NCBI GenBank assembly: GCA_032719365.1
Contig: CM064866.1
Location: forward strand, 79,402,916 to 79,466,915
Length of the DNA stretch: 64,000 nucleotides
Source of the DNA: Prinsepia uniflora
Taxonomy: Eukaryota; Streptophyta; Magnoliopsida; Rosales; Rosaceae
Direction: 5' to 3'
The notes beneath the pieces are model-generated. The model ran no database searches, was not told the DNA's origin, and saw only the letters and a list, made by a program, of their open reading frames with translations. Of the stretch, positions 10,790 through 23,156 are shown piece after piece; the first letter of the stretch is position 1; every line of letters begins with the position of its first letter. The translations under genes and the position numbers were made by a program.

Positions 10790-12909
10790 TTCAAGTGCTT
10801 CAATGGCCTCTTCTACAATGATTTTATACATTTATTGTGTCGGATGAATAACATCCCAGAATACATATTTTGCTGCATCGTTGCATGTTTCTAATCCCCT
10901 GCATGAATCTCCAAACTCTATGGTTCCACTCCCGCAACACCCTTTTGTAGTCTCGTCCAAATCTGCCAATTTAATTTCGTACATTTGATAATTAATTGCT
11001 CACCTTTTAAAATCTTGAGCGTAACATTCGTAATCGCGTGAATTACGAGTTTGTGTAAGTTACTGACCATATAATGTTGGCTTGTTTACGGCAGTTTGGA
11101 TGATACCATAAGCATCAACAAAGCCAGTTTTCATCCCAGATTCTTTGCTTATGGCGTCCAATTTCTCTTCGATCTTGGAATTCAATGGGAATGCCACTTC
11201 GTTTTAACTTTCTACACGTCCTTTAGCGTCTTGACAAGTGGCATGCACCCCAAAGGTGGGACCCCAACCACAACCAGTCTTCTGCCTCCTAGCCTATGCA
11301 TTTCCTGCAACACAATTGATGACAAGGTTGAAAATGTAAATTTGGTAGCTTCAGTTCATCCAACATAGCAGTAATTTTTTGGACATCGGGAGGTTAAATT
11401 TCAGAGATGAATGTGAGGACCTGAATGCCATTAGCCATGCAAGAGACCAAGTAATTTTGATAGCCTTCAACACTGAATTGGTTGGAGCGAGTTGGGTCCA
11501 AGTAGTAGTTTTGGAGAAAGTCATTTGTGCCCATAGAATGAAAATGGCATTTCTTATGATCTCCTCAGACTTCTTCTGACCTACCAATTTTGCCATTTTC
11601 ACTTTGTAATGCATAAAATACTTCATCTGTCTGGGAAGAGAGCACACTCTGCATTCATAATCATACATATATAACTTGTGTTATAACTCATGAATTAATA
11701 TAGAATATTTTTTTTTTCCGTAATTGAACAATTAAGTTACTCAATTGAAAGAAACTAAAATTTTATTGAAATTATTAAAGAAATGATTGAGATCTATTCA
11801 GTTGTCACATCGGCTCATCCCCACTGCATTGAAAAGTACCTATGCACTACTTCCGAGTTCCGACTCACTGATAAGCTAAGGAAGATAGAATTGGGGTGGG
11901 GGGTCTAGGATTAAGGTGTGCCTGGAATGTGTTGCTATATCTCTACTCTAGAAACAAAGAGGATAGGTCAAGTTTTTTAAACATCAACCTTAGTTACTGG
12001 TGGAGGGGTGGGGGAAAGACCCATATGGGGCACCTTTTGGGGGTGGGATGCTCGGGGCGACCCATTGAAAGATGTCAAGGCGCGACCAAAGGCCAGAAAT
12101 CCAATGTCCAAGCGCTTCAGAGGTCAAGGAAGTTCGATCTGGCTACCATAACTGACTTCTCCTTCAAGAGGATTGATCCGAGAAAAGAGCTGCTCTTCCA
12201 CACTTACGTTTTCCATTCGAAAATGGGAAAGGGCCGCTTGCGCCGAGAAGGGCGGCTCCTCCTCGAAGAAAAAGAAATTTAGAAAAATTTGATATATATG
12301 ATACTTTTCTTATCAACTACATGGTTATAGACCACTGCTTAATTCCAAGAGTCTACCGAAATGTTTGCGGTGAAATATCATCATAACCAGGAGCAGCTGA
12401 TGCGAAGCTAACACAGTGGAGAAGATCCTCCGGCTTCAAATTTGGGTCGAGAAATGCTGGAATTGTTCTTGTGTAGCCAACTGCATCCGCTGATCATATG
12501 TATAAATAAAATAAATAATTTAGTTAATGCGCACAACATAACACAAGGTAATTAATTAGCGTTATAGTAACTATGTAACGAGCTAATGAATCGTGTGTAG
12601 GTAGGTACCTATGAAATCTGTGGCGAGTCTTCCATTAGAGAATCTCTCGGTGGGGCGGCGATGGAAGAAGTCTTTCCCATAAGGACTGAAATTGCCCTTC
12701 ATGGTGGTGACAAGAACATTGTTGTTCCCTGGATCAACACTTAAATCTCCAAACACTAGGATGCATGCCACATTGTTTTTGGCAGCGATTTCTCTAACTT
12801 GACCAATGTCAACAGCTGCTGAGAACAAAGGCAGCAAAGCCAAGATCACAAGTACATTGAGTGCGTCCATGCCATGATCTCCAGCATTTATAACCAACTT
12901 TGATGACAC
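10790..12909 (-). pseudogene. GDSL esterase/lipase relic
   Basis: Five exon remnants lie in order on the minus strand. Exon 1 (about 12609-12909) has a hydrophobic leader, VFGDLSVDPGNNN, then GKDFFHRRPTERFSNGRLAT. Exon 2 (about 12357-12489) has TRTIPAFLDPNLKPEDLLH and SFASAAPGYDD. Exon 3 (near 11400-11660) has KLVGQKKSEEIIRNAIF. Exon 4 (near 11090-11330) has MHRLGGRRLVVVGVPPLGCM. Exon 5 (near 10800-10990) has KGCCGSGTIEFGDSC and FWDVIHPTQ. These are the blocks of plant secreted GDSL hydrolases. The nucleophile serine of FGDS is leucine (TTA, one base from TCA), exons 3 and 4 are frameshifted, and exon 5 has a stop right after HPTQ. The catalytic histidine is still visible. Confidence 0.85.
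11896..12282 (+). other. Unrecognised 128-codon open frame inside the GDSL relic
   Basis: It is an open frame with basic composition ending in SKMGKGRLRREGRLLLEEKE, in a GC-richer patch within the intron between GDSL exons 2 and 3. The C-terminal half (RKFDLATITDFSFKRIDPRK onward) looks protein-like, but I cannot name the family. It may be inserted DNA, for example of organellar or retroelement origin. It could also be chance. Confidence 0.25.
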
Positions 12910-14029
12910 TTGAAATGAAGTTTTTCTGTGCTGAATGTATATAACTTGGGACTCCCTCAGCTCTTCACTTCTCTAATTAATAGGCTGATGATGATTGATT
13001 GAAAATATAGTTGGGATGGTCAAGTGGTAGCTAGAGAGCGCAAAGCTTGAGACGTCTAAGTCTCAGATTCTCGACCCTCAGTTGCTTCGTGAGGTCTCGA
13101 TTTATTTCCTCTTACCTATTGAGGCCTAGTCACGAGACGGAATAGGTGTTTTTGGCTTGTAACATGTATTTTGAGACCTTGATTGAATTCTATAGGGCTT
13201 TATAGAATTTTGAAATTAATGCTTTGTATAAATGCTACTGAAGTAGATATGAAATTAATGTGGACTTACCAAAACCTATTAGATGCAGGTGACATGCAAA
13301 TTTTGTAAATTTTTCATATAATATATCATCGGGGTTCGAACTTAAGACTAATTGTCTATAAGTCAACGTTAGAATCAACTAAATTAGACCTACTTGACGA
13401 TAGTTCCTCATTTTGAATATTAAATCTATATATTTTATTTAGAAGAAAAAAAACCTGATCTATTAAGAGTGATAAATTTCATTAAAATAAATATAAAAAG
13501 ATATATCTAATTAGATGTGACTAATGAGTCTTATCACTTAAATGTATCTTTATATATAAATAAAAACTTGATAAGAAGAAAAAAAAAATTACAAATAAAA
13601 ACATAAATAAACATGCCATGTCTAATTTTAAATTGTGTCATTCGAGACTTAATAACGGTAAAATTATCTATCATTTCTTTAATATGAATAGTATTAGTAA
13701 TTCTCTTAAAAGGTGGAGGATCATACAATTAGTAAAAAATTTATAACTTTTTTAATTGTTTTGAAACCGATTCTTTATACTTCTTGTAGATGCAAAAACC
13801 AATATTATTCTCACGCCAAAACATGAAGAGTTGAATGATCTCATAAATCAAACAATAACTTTTTGTCAAAGGCAGTCCATTCTATTAATGTAGGACTATT
13901 TATTAGGGAAGGGCTATTTAATTTTTTTTTATTTCCCTTAAGTAGGCTATCGTTTTCATACAATTGAGGGATGAAATTTGCGTTGGAAGAGGGATGAAAT
14001 TTGCGTTGGAAGGGTTATAATCCTCTTAG
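12910..14029. other. AT-rich intergenic DNA
   Basis: No gene is seen. A weak tRNA-like stretch near 13011-13075 (GGTCAAGTGGTAGCTAGAG, then TTCTCGACCC) could be a decayed SINE but lacks firm boundaries. A short duplicated motif, GGGATGAAATTTGCGTTGGAA, occurs near 13968 and 13990. Confidence 0.4.
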
Positions 14030-14710
14030 CTTACAATTGAGTCACGCAACTAATTAAATGCACATATATGATAGTCGCGAATTTTGTGAAATGGAAAATA
14101 CTTGTTCTCACTCTAAAATAAATGATCGTTTTTCCCATAATTGATTACCGACAATGTATTATTAAGTTTCAGATGAGAATTAAACAATTGCTTTAATCCC
14201 AACTGTCTTTTATCTCTCTCCTCAAATTCTCTCTACGTCAGCCCGCCTTCTTTGTGCCCAAACCCTAGCCGCCGTTATCCTTCTGGGGACGTCGGCAGCC
14301 CGCCTTCTTTTCCCACATCTCATCTTTCCCTTTTTCTTTTTCTCCATTTTTGCTTTGCTCTAACTCATAATTGAGTCACGCAACTGATTAAATACAAATA
14401 TATAATAGTCGCGAGTTCTGCAAGATGGAAAATACTTGCTCTCATTCTAAAACGATCAGAATGAGTGATTGTTTTTTTCATAGTTGATTATCGACAATGT
14501 ATTATTAAGTTTCAGATGAGAATTAAATGATTGCTTTAATCCCAATTGTCTTCTCCCTCTCCATCTCATCGAATTCTCTATACTTTCTCTCTTCGAAACA
14601 CATTTGAGCCCAAACCCTAACCGTCGTTCCCCTTTTGGGGACGGCGGCAACCCGCCTTCTTTGCCCACCTCTCCTTTTCCCCCTCTTTCTTTTCCTCCAT
14701 TATTTTTTTT
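14030..14710. repeat. Tandem duplication of about 335 bases
   Basis: Two diverged copies (about 14030-14365 and 14366-14710) share, in order, ATTGAGTCACGCAACT, GATAGTCGCGA or its variant, GACAATGTATTATTAAGTTT, CCCAAACCCTA and GGGGACG. Neither has a coding frame I recognise. Confidence 0.8.
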
Positions 14711-15940
14711 GCTCTACCTTTCCCTTCTTCCCCCTTAATTTTTCATTGTCTTCACTATCTGGTTTGGATGGATTTTGAATCGAGGAAGGGAGGGTTCTGG
14801 TCAACCTATATGGTGGCTCACATTGCATCCCTGTTCTAAGACACATGTCATGTGCTCCTATTGGAGAGGTGGATGCGGAAGCCTAGTGGTGCCTTCGGAC
14901 TTGGAGGTCGGCGTGATATCACTTTGACGCTGATTGGTTACACTTCAGGCGCCTGATATCACAGTGGTGATGGTAATTTCACTGTGCCAAAATGGGCCAT
15001 ATCTGCGACGGCATTTCGAGGAGCTTACAGTTGATGCGGCTCAGCCTTTGGGGATGTCAGGGCTACAGCTGTTATGAGGCACAGCGCCATGCTGATGCGG
15101 CACCACGCTTTAGGTCGGTGTTGATGCGGCTGCAGCGGCGCGGTCTTTTCTGCCGCGATCAGTGTATATGCTCATGGTTTATGATTCTCTTCTCTGTCCT
15201 CTCATTTGGTTTGTGTTTGTGGTTGATTTGGATTGATACAGTGACGGCCACAACGGTGGCGCTGGGTTGGCCATTTCTATGAAGTCGATGTGGAGATGGG
15301 TCGAGGGTGCAGGCATTTGGAGTACGTGAATCTTGTGGGCTTTCTGGTGTCTTTTGGGCCTGCTTGTGTCTTGAGCCAGGTTGGTGGCTCAGCCTTTGGG
15401 CTAGGCCTATTCTTAGGTTGTTGTTTCGGCCTTTGGTTGCATGCTTAGCCCAGTGCTGGGTTGGGCTTGTGTATTTAAGCTTTTGGTCTTCTTTTGGGAT
15501 CCAATTGGCCTTAACTATTGTATTCGATCATGGGGGCAATTGGCCAGCTAACAAATTTCTGCTAGGTAGCTGGAGAGAACTTAATGCTCGGCAAATCTGA
15601 TCTACAAATCTTTTAGGGTAGGGTCAAAAACTTTGGTATGTAAAATCTCTGCATATCTTTCAGGGTAGGGTCAAGAACTTCGGTATGTAAACGTAAAAAA
15701 CCAAATTGACCTGGAGTTATCATTTATTAGGATTTATATTGGATTGAATTCTGCAATAGCCATATTTATTGTTTGCAAGGTCAAGTAGGTGGCAAAATAT
15801 CTTTTACATCATTGCTCAGCTGATATAAAACACAACAGTGCAGAAAATTTTGAGGTCATAAAATGCCGCATATATACTAATTACACGCTAAATTGACCCG
15901 CTTTAATAAATTCATTTTATACGACATTCTATTTACCACT
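14711..15940. other. Intergenic stretch without a recognised gene
   Basis: A GC-richer part (14950-15600) has two frames of about 96 codons (14992-15282 and 15307-15600), Cys/Trp/Leu-rich and without recognisable domains. I treat them as chance or as decayed transposon. Confidence 0.4.
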
Positions 15941-17300
15941 TTCTATATGAGATAATTCAATTAATGTGATTAATTTAGATGGTTTAAGTATCATTTCTCA
16001 TATAATGGAGTGATTTAATTTATTGAAATAAATATTATTCATTGATTGTTATATTAGATAGTCATATTGATGTGATTAATTAAGATGATTCAAGTATCAT
16101 TTCTCATATATATAATAGGGTGATTGTGGATTATAATCTAACAAAAAATCTTCATCCTCCACCCTAAATTGTTGTATCAGATAGTCCAATTGATGTGGTT
16201 AATTAAGATGGTTTAAGTACAATTTTCTCATATAATGGACTGATTTAATTTAGGGCTATCCATTGTTTAGTCCTTAACAACGTCAATATTTATCCAAAAC
16301 CCATGAACCATATTTTTTAAACTTTCTAGTCCCTAACAATCATAATAATTAGTCAAACAATAAAATTGACCATTTTTCTTCAAAAATACTTTTAAACTTC
16401 AAATTTAATTTTTTTTATTATAAGTGTATATTGAAGATTATGAAAATATTACTCATATTTATAATATTTTTTTTCACTTTTTCATTTTAAGAGTAATACG
16501 AGTATCTAATCCAACTTAAAACAAGATAATTGAAAACAAAAATTCTTCAAAAATAATTTTAAATTTAAAAATTCTTTATCATCAAATATTAAATAATTTA
16601 GTTAATTGTGTATAGTTTAGGGTTTAATTATTGGATTTTGTGCCAAAAATTTCAAGAATTAAACCCTATGTCGTACGATTTTCCACCACCATCTCACCCC
16701 CTCCCAAAAACTTTCTATACCCTATCGTTGAATTTCAGACAATACAAACTTTATTTTTTATTTCATAGAAAAAAATTTAATTGTAACTGAATATAATATA
16801 AATAATTTTTTATACATATATATATATATTATATGTATAATATAATTACGGCCCCAAAGGACCAAATAGACTAAACACTAAGGCGCACATAGAGCCAAAT
16901 TAAGAAGACAATGATGCAGTGTTGACTTGTAGACAATTGGTCTCAAGTTTGAACCCTAATGACATCTTGTATGGATAATTTCAAAAAAATTCTTCTACCC
17001 TGTAAATAAAAAAAATAAAAGTAAAAATTATCAAAGGTGTACCAATAATTTACTCTTTAATTTATTGAAATAATATAATTCATTAATTGTTATATCAGAT
17101 AGTCCAATTGATGTGATTAATTAAGATAATTTAAGTATCATTTATCATATAATGAAGTGATTTAATTTATTGAAATAATATTATTAATTGATTGTTATAT
17201 CAGATAATCCAATTATTATGATGAATTAAGATGGTCCAAGTATCATTTCTTATATAATGGAGTGATTATAGATTACAATCGAACAAAGCATCTTCATCCT
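15940..17300. repeat. Dispersed copies of a roughly 118-base AT-rich unit
   Basis: Five related copies (near 15945, 16055, 16170, 17070 and 17190) share AGTCCAATTGATGTGATTAA, TTTAAGTATCATTTCTCATA and GGAGTGATT. The block 16260-17050 between the two groups has no gene; a (TA)n tract lies near 16811-16830. Confidence 0.7.
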
Positions 17301-17576
17301 CCACTCGAAACTTGGTTTAGTTCAATTAGTCGAGTGATGGAAATAATAAGTTCGGCAATGTAACTCATAATTTCTCGGAAAAAAAAAACTCATATGAATT
17401 AACTAATCAACACCGGCCACGGAATAACCAACGATCCGAATAAATACCTAATATAAATGACCTATATTTCATATTTAAGTAATATTTTTTAAATCAATAA
17501 ATACCTAATGTAAATTACCTAAGTAACCTAACCAACAACCCAAATAAATATCCAGTATAAATTACCCAATTAACAA

Positions 17577-17649
17577 TCCGTTGTAGTCTAGTTGGTCAGG
17601 ATATTCGGCTCTCACCCGAAAGACCCGGGTTCAAGTCCCGGCAACGGAA
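17577..17649 (+). tRNA. tRNA-Glu(CTC)
   Basis: This 73-base cloverleaf has acceptor arms TCCGTTG and CAACGGA (17642-17648) with discriminator A. The box A region is TAGTCTAGTTGG and the box B region GGGTTCAAGTCCC. The anticodon loop is CTCTCAC with anticodon CTC at 17611-17613. Compared with the usual plant tRNA-Glu, the outer pair of the anticodon stem is T-A instead of C-G, so both sides changed and pairing is kept. A T-rich Pol III terminator (TTTTTTT) follows within about 10 bases. No intron. Confidence 0.95.
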
Positions 17650-17659
17650 TATTTATTTT

Positions 17660-17960
17660 TTTAATTTTTCATAATTTCGTAATATTTTCCAAACAGTTAC
17701 GGCGTTAGTCACGTTGGATGATCGTCGGGACATGCGTGTGAGTTTTTGGCGGTTTTCATATTAAACAGTAACGGCGTTAGTCTCGTCTGTCTTTCATCCA
17801 AGCACAAACAGGCAAACAGCGTCAGGCCATGCGTGTGAGCTTTTGGCCTTTTTTCATAGTTTCGTAATATTTTCGAAACAGGAATGGCGTTAGTCTCGCC
17901 GTCTTTTATCCAAGCACAAACAGCGTCGGGCCATCCGTGTGGGTTTTTGGCGGGAACGGA
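17660..17960. repeat. Three degenerate tandem units upstream of SNI1
   Basis: Three copies of a roughly 95-base unit carry ACGGCGTTAGTC (or a variant), ATCCAAGCACAAACAG, and GGCCATGCGTGTGAG followed by TTTTGGC. They end about 105 bases before the SNI1 start codon, so they lie in its promoter or 5' leader. Confidence 0.75.
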
Positions 17961-18063
17961 GTTCTATTTTCACTTTAATTCTTATAATTTTTTCTTTTTA
18001 TCTAGTACCGTCTCTCCTCATTCTGAGAGGGATTAGGGTTTCGAAATTTTGACAGAGCGAAAG

Positions 18064-21000
18064 ATGGAGAAGCCTGCAAATTCGAGACTAGTGGGAGGCG
18101 GGATCGAAGAGAACATACTGGTCTTCCTCGATTCTACGGAAGCTAAAGATACTCAAGAAGCCTACGAGGACAGTAAGTCTTATTCTGTAATTTGCTTTCG
18201 TTTCTAACTTTCTTTTGGCAGCCGAGAAAATTTTCCAGAAAAGGATGTGACTGAGCTAAAATTAGTTAGTTGTTTTATTGCCTGCAAAACAAAAAATTTC
18301 AAATTCGAATCTGTCTCATGGTTGCACCATTTCATTTCTGTCAGGCTTTTCTGAAGGTTACGTATTTATTCATTTTGCTTGCAATTGATCAACAGGAATC
18401 GCTTTTCTTGAAGCTGTTCGTGCCGCTTCCATTGTTCCAAAGGATGGAACCCCACCTACCTAGTACTTATCTCTATCTGTAATTTTAAATTGTAAAAGGA
18501 TTAAAAAAATTGGATCTTTTTAGTCGATTGACTCTTTTTATACCTATAAGCTTCGCTAATGATGCGGTTGTTAGCACACTTAAAAAAAAATATTGAAATG
18601 GAGGTTGTCAGTTACTGTTGTGAGTCACTATAATTTGTTTCTCCAACTATCCTATTGTGAATTGATGTTCAGAATAAATCTCTTCCCTAGTACTTACCTG
18701 TTTATACCAATTTGTTGGTCAGTAACATGTTTGAGGCAGTCTTCTCCATCTTGAGGATTGGGAAATCTCTGGAATTAACTATGGCAAGCTTTCAGCTTTT
18801 GAATGAGTTAGATATGGTAGCCAATCCCTCCCTTAAAACTTCATTTATATTTTATACTAAGAGAGTTAAATTTTTCTTACAAATTATTCTGTCCTTATGT
18901 TTTAGCGTTTTCCTCGAGTTTATCTCTCCAATGTGGATAAGTCAAAATCATCAAGTATTGTGCCTGAGTTAGTCGTGGATAAGGAGGTAACAAGGCTTTT
19001 TCTCCCATCTATTTGATATATATATATATATATATATATATATCTTTTTGACTGACGCATACTGTATTGTAATCAATGCCATTTCTGTGTGCTTGTTAGG
19101 CTTGGTTTCCCTTTGTTTTCAGCTCCGAGAGTGAGAGGGTTGCTGCTAATAACTCCGCGGGACCAGTTGACTCATCTGTGAGTTGGATTTTGTAATCATT
19201 AGAATAACCTTAATTAGTTGTTTAATTTTTTTTTGTTTTTGTTTTTTAAAATTCTATTGGTGTGAGTCATGGTGCTTAGACACAGTCTAATAGATGACCA
19301 CTTGAGGCATCTTAGTTTGATGAGCCACTTAGGTTCATTATGTTAAAAATCCTCGTGATTGATGAATTTCTAGCTCATTTTATATAATGTTTGGAGCTGT
19401 CCTTGGAACTTGATTTCCAGTAGCCCATCTGTTGAAATTTCACCTTGCTTAAAGTGTTCTCTTGCTAACTGCAGGGGTTCCAGCTGTTAATTGAAGACCT
19501 TGCTGATGCAACTGATGAAACAAACTTCCGAGCATTAGAGACAAAGGTTTGTTTTGTTGCAGTAGGAGATACGATTTTGAATCCATTTAATTTCCTTTTG
19601 GATATGTGAAATAATAATGGTTAGCAAGTATTTAAGCGAGATATTGTGGAGTATTAAAGTCAACAACACAGACATTCATTCTCTGAGAATATTTCCACTT
19701 GGAGAGGGAACAAAAGTGGATCAAAAGAGAATAAAAGCTCACAGTTATCTTCCTTTCTCTATTTCTCTCCTTTTTTGATTCGTTCAAACACGATTAGTTT
19801 TAAAATTTTCTCCATCTTTATTTTCTTCCATTTTTCTGAATCCAGAAAACTCTGTTAGTTTGCCTATACTTCGTTAATCACCAAAAACCTTGTGGGAGAT
19901 GTCTTTGCACGGCATGGATGGCTATTACATAATTAATTAAAGTGAAGTGAAGCATTGTTGTCAGTCAGGTGACATGAAGGACTTGCCTTCCTGTTTTTTG
20001 AGCTGCAAGATTCTGTTGAATACGTGTACTTTAAAAACTAAGATAATCTTGGAATCTGAAAATATAAGGATGATCAGCGAACAACCATAATATCTATCTA
20101 TACACACAATGACTGTAGGCACAAATTTGAGTCAATCAGGTTCTGTACATGTCTCCACGGCTCTACGTTACATTAGTTATGAACCTTCATTATGGTTTAG
20201 ATTTTTATTTGCTGATCGTTCATGTTATTTTCCTTTCAATGAGGCATATGAAGAGATTGAAGAACTGTTGGGTTCAAAGAGCAATAGGAGTGCTAATTAA
20301 CCTCATGGCTTTATAGTACAGAATCTTTCATTCAATTTGTGGCTATTAGTTTTAAATGGGTGTTTTGTTTCTAGTAGTTCATTTTATGTTTACTAGTCCT
20401 GTTTATTACTAGTCCTGGTTCACTGGATAGCTGAATTTCCCTATCTTTTTTCATCTTACTTGGCTTTCTTATGTTGCAGTCCTTAGCAAACATGTTATTG
20501 TTTCAATACCTTGTGAATGTTTTTGAAGGTGATTTTCAACCACGTAACAATGTATATAGAGGTAAATTGATATCTGATAATCTGTTACTTTATGCCTCTT
20601 AACTTTTTATAAATTTTAATTTGCTCGTTATATGCAGAAACCAAGAACTGGGTAGTCCTGCGAGAGTCGTTGCTCCACATGCTTCTGGTATTCCTTTCTC
20701 TTTCAAGCCATGAATAGTGAATACTGAAGAGCCTGTTCCTATGGTTGATACTCTGGTTATTTAGTGATTTGTTATACCACGACTGTTACCCTCAAATTTA
20801 AAATATCTTTTGAAGGTGTCAAGAAAAGTAAACTACAAAAGCATGGTAAAGGATTGCTTGACCACTATGTGTAACCTGTATCAAATCCATGATGGATTTT
20901 CCGATGATCTGATATGTTTAGAGAACTCTGAGGCTCAACCATCTGGAAATTTTGATACTGCTGCTGCAATTGCTTTGCTTGAAATTGGAAAGAATACATG

Positions 21001-21205
21001 CTTAGCCATGCAGAATTTTCTAAGAATGGTCAGCCCTAAGCAATGTTTTAGTGTGTATAGAATCAGTTTCAGTAGCAGTGCTGATTTTGTTCCTGTTCAG
21101 ATTATGGAGCTTGATGTGTCCAAGAAGAATGCTGAGATGCAAGGTTCTACTAACCGAGCTGATGGCGTCAGGTATTTGTTTCTCTTTCTTGATAGAATGA
21201 AAGTT

Positions 21206-21241
<36 letters not shown>

Positions 21242-22578
21242 GTGTCTTTTGGATTTATCACAGAACTGCTTTGGTGGAGATAATTCTGGACGAACTAACT
21301 TACAATAAGGATATCCTTTCCCCATTTCTTCAGGTTCATATCTCTCATAATTGCTATCCATCTTCCATTTGTGGTTTTTCATTCTTTGTCTGTGGCCAGG
21401 TGCCACCTGACATGGAACAGCCTTCATATATGTGTTAAAGTTTGACAATGGGAGGTGATTAGTGTCACCGTTTATCAAACTCATAATGCTTTACTAAGAT
21501 TTTCTTGGTGCCAACTGCTAATAGCATTTTCAGTGTTCTGCTACCTGATGTATCTGGGTTCATATGCACTTCGTGCCTGATTAGAAGTTTCTTTGAGTTT
21601 GTTAAGGCTTTATGTCTTTTTAGCTCCTACTGTATTAGGATTATTATATTGACTATTTCGAATAAGTTGGGCACAAATTGGGCACTATTTTTTGTGCCAG
21701 TTTCTTATGAGGATGCATTGCAGGCTTTCAATGAACCCAAATGGAAGCTTGAGGTAGTTGTGCAGTACTTGTGGAAATACATTAGTAAGGTACGCTTTCG
21801 CAGTGCGGTTTATGTTTTTAGAAGTCACCAACAAAGGTACTTCTGTTTGTATTGTCCTGAAATGGTTTTTGTTTTTGGCGTTACTGGTTGTCTTTTAACA
21901 TTTTCGTCAAGGCCTTTTCATCTTGTTACGAATATAGTTGAATGTTTGCCTCATTGATAATATCCCGCATTCATATTCTACTTGTTGTAGCCTTCTGTTC
22001 GCACTCGTAGATCAAATAGTCCTACAGATGATGCATCATTCAATGGAGCATTGAAGTGCTTTTCAAATATCACCAGCACGAAAAGTACCATAAAAAAGAT
22101 TAGAACAGAAGTGGTTCAGTTGCTTTTAGCACATGGATTTCAGGTGAGTGTTCTTGCTATTCATGCATGGTAGTTGAATTCTCGTAATAAAATTATCTCC
22201 TTCGAGTGATGTGTTGGTTGATTCTATGCAATGTTTGGATCTTCATGTTTTCTCTTGATTTTCTCTGACATTGTAGGTCTGTATTTCAGGCTCATTTGTC
22301 ACTTCCATGTGAGGATCGTCCTGCTGAAGACGCCTCTGCTTCCAACGAAGAAAACAAGCCCGCCTTGCTCATTGAAATATGTGAAAATATAATATCAGCA
22401 TTCAAAAACATGAAGGCAGCAGACAAGTAAGCTCATAATCAGATTCCAAGCTGTTATTTTCTGTTTTTCCTTCTAACCTCATACTATTTACACTACATTG
22501 TCTAGAAAAATGGAGATTTTGCCACTCGGAAAGGAAGCTCTATTCACGGCAGCTACCATCATATCGACAAAATCATAG
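18064..22578 (+). CDS. SNI1: SNI1-like protein (negative regulator of systemic acquired resistance; SMC5/6 complex subunit)
   Basis: Fifteen exons with GT-AG boundaries join into one open frame of 471 codons plus stop: 18064-18172, 18396-18462, 18723-18816, 18906-18986, 19100-19177, 19475-19546, 20480-20561, 20638-20687, 20816-21028, 21101-21171, 21264-21333, 21724-21789, 21991-22143, 22290-22426, 22506-22578. All phases agree. The protein matches Arabidopsis SNI1 from recall: LEAVRAAS, ILRIGKSLELTMASFQLL, the SRKVNYKSMVKD block, IMELDVSKKNAEMQG, ILDELTYNKD, EPKWKLEVVVQYLWKYI, and a C-terminus with EILPLGKEALFTA. SNI1 is nuclear, works with SMC5/6 in DNA damage repair, and restrains salicylic-acid defence genes. 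Arabidopsis SNI1 is about 432 residues; much of the extra length is in exon 9. Intron microsatellites lie at 19015-19042 (TA) and 21210-21239 (CT). The gene looks functional. Confidence 0.93.
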
Positions 22579-23156
22579 TATGCTTCAGATGACCTGATTC
22601 AAAGTTTTTGTACATGATAATCGATGGGTATGGATATCAGGAATGCCTGCTAAAATGACAACCTTACTTGGACCTTCAATCCGCGTTGCATTTTCACCTG
22701 AAAAACTGATGCCGGAGCTTTGCTCGTTTCTGCATTTTCCAGGTCAGGTGCAATTTGCATATTGTGAAGCTTGATAAGTATTAATGAGCTGTTGCAAGTT
22801 TTATTTTTCGAGCTGGGATAAACTTCTGAGTATTTGAATGGCTAATGCTAATACTTTTTGTATATGTGGATTAATGAAAACAAAGAACAATCCTTCCAAA
22901 AACGTAACTTCAACTTCATGCATCCATACATCATATATGTTTCCTGAAACTCACATCATCAAGAGAATCAAATATTGCATCCTACAAATTCAAATTCCAC
23001 CCTATTGCTAAATCGTCCCCGAGGCAATCCGGTTAAATTATGACTGTTCTACAGCATCATTTGAGCCCCTGAGATGATTGTTAACAAAAATAACAAGTTG
23101 AAGGAAAATTGCAAACACTATATGATGGAAAGGAAGGTACTCACTTGGAGGAGGAT
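22579..23156. other. Spacer between convergent SNI1 and DTD
   Basis: It holds the probable SNI1 3' UTR and that of the convergent gene. No other coding signal is seen. The genes are tail to tail, 578 bases apart. Confidence 0.6.

Noticed and set aside
13011..13075. tRNA-like SINE head
   Set aside because: Box-like motifs are weak and no 3' tail or TSD could be found; the same holds for 16915-16970 and 39285-39350.
14992..15600. Two plus-strand frames of about 96 codons
   Set aside because: Trp/Cys/Leu-rich composition, no recognisable motif, no splice or start context.
20109..20300. 63-codon open frame in SNI1 intron 6
   Set aside because: It lies between well-supported exons and has no SNI1 similarity.
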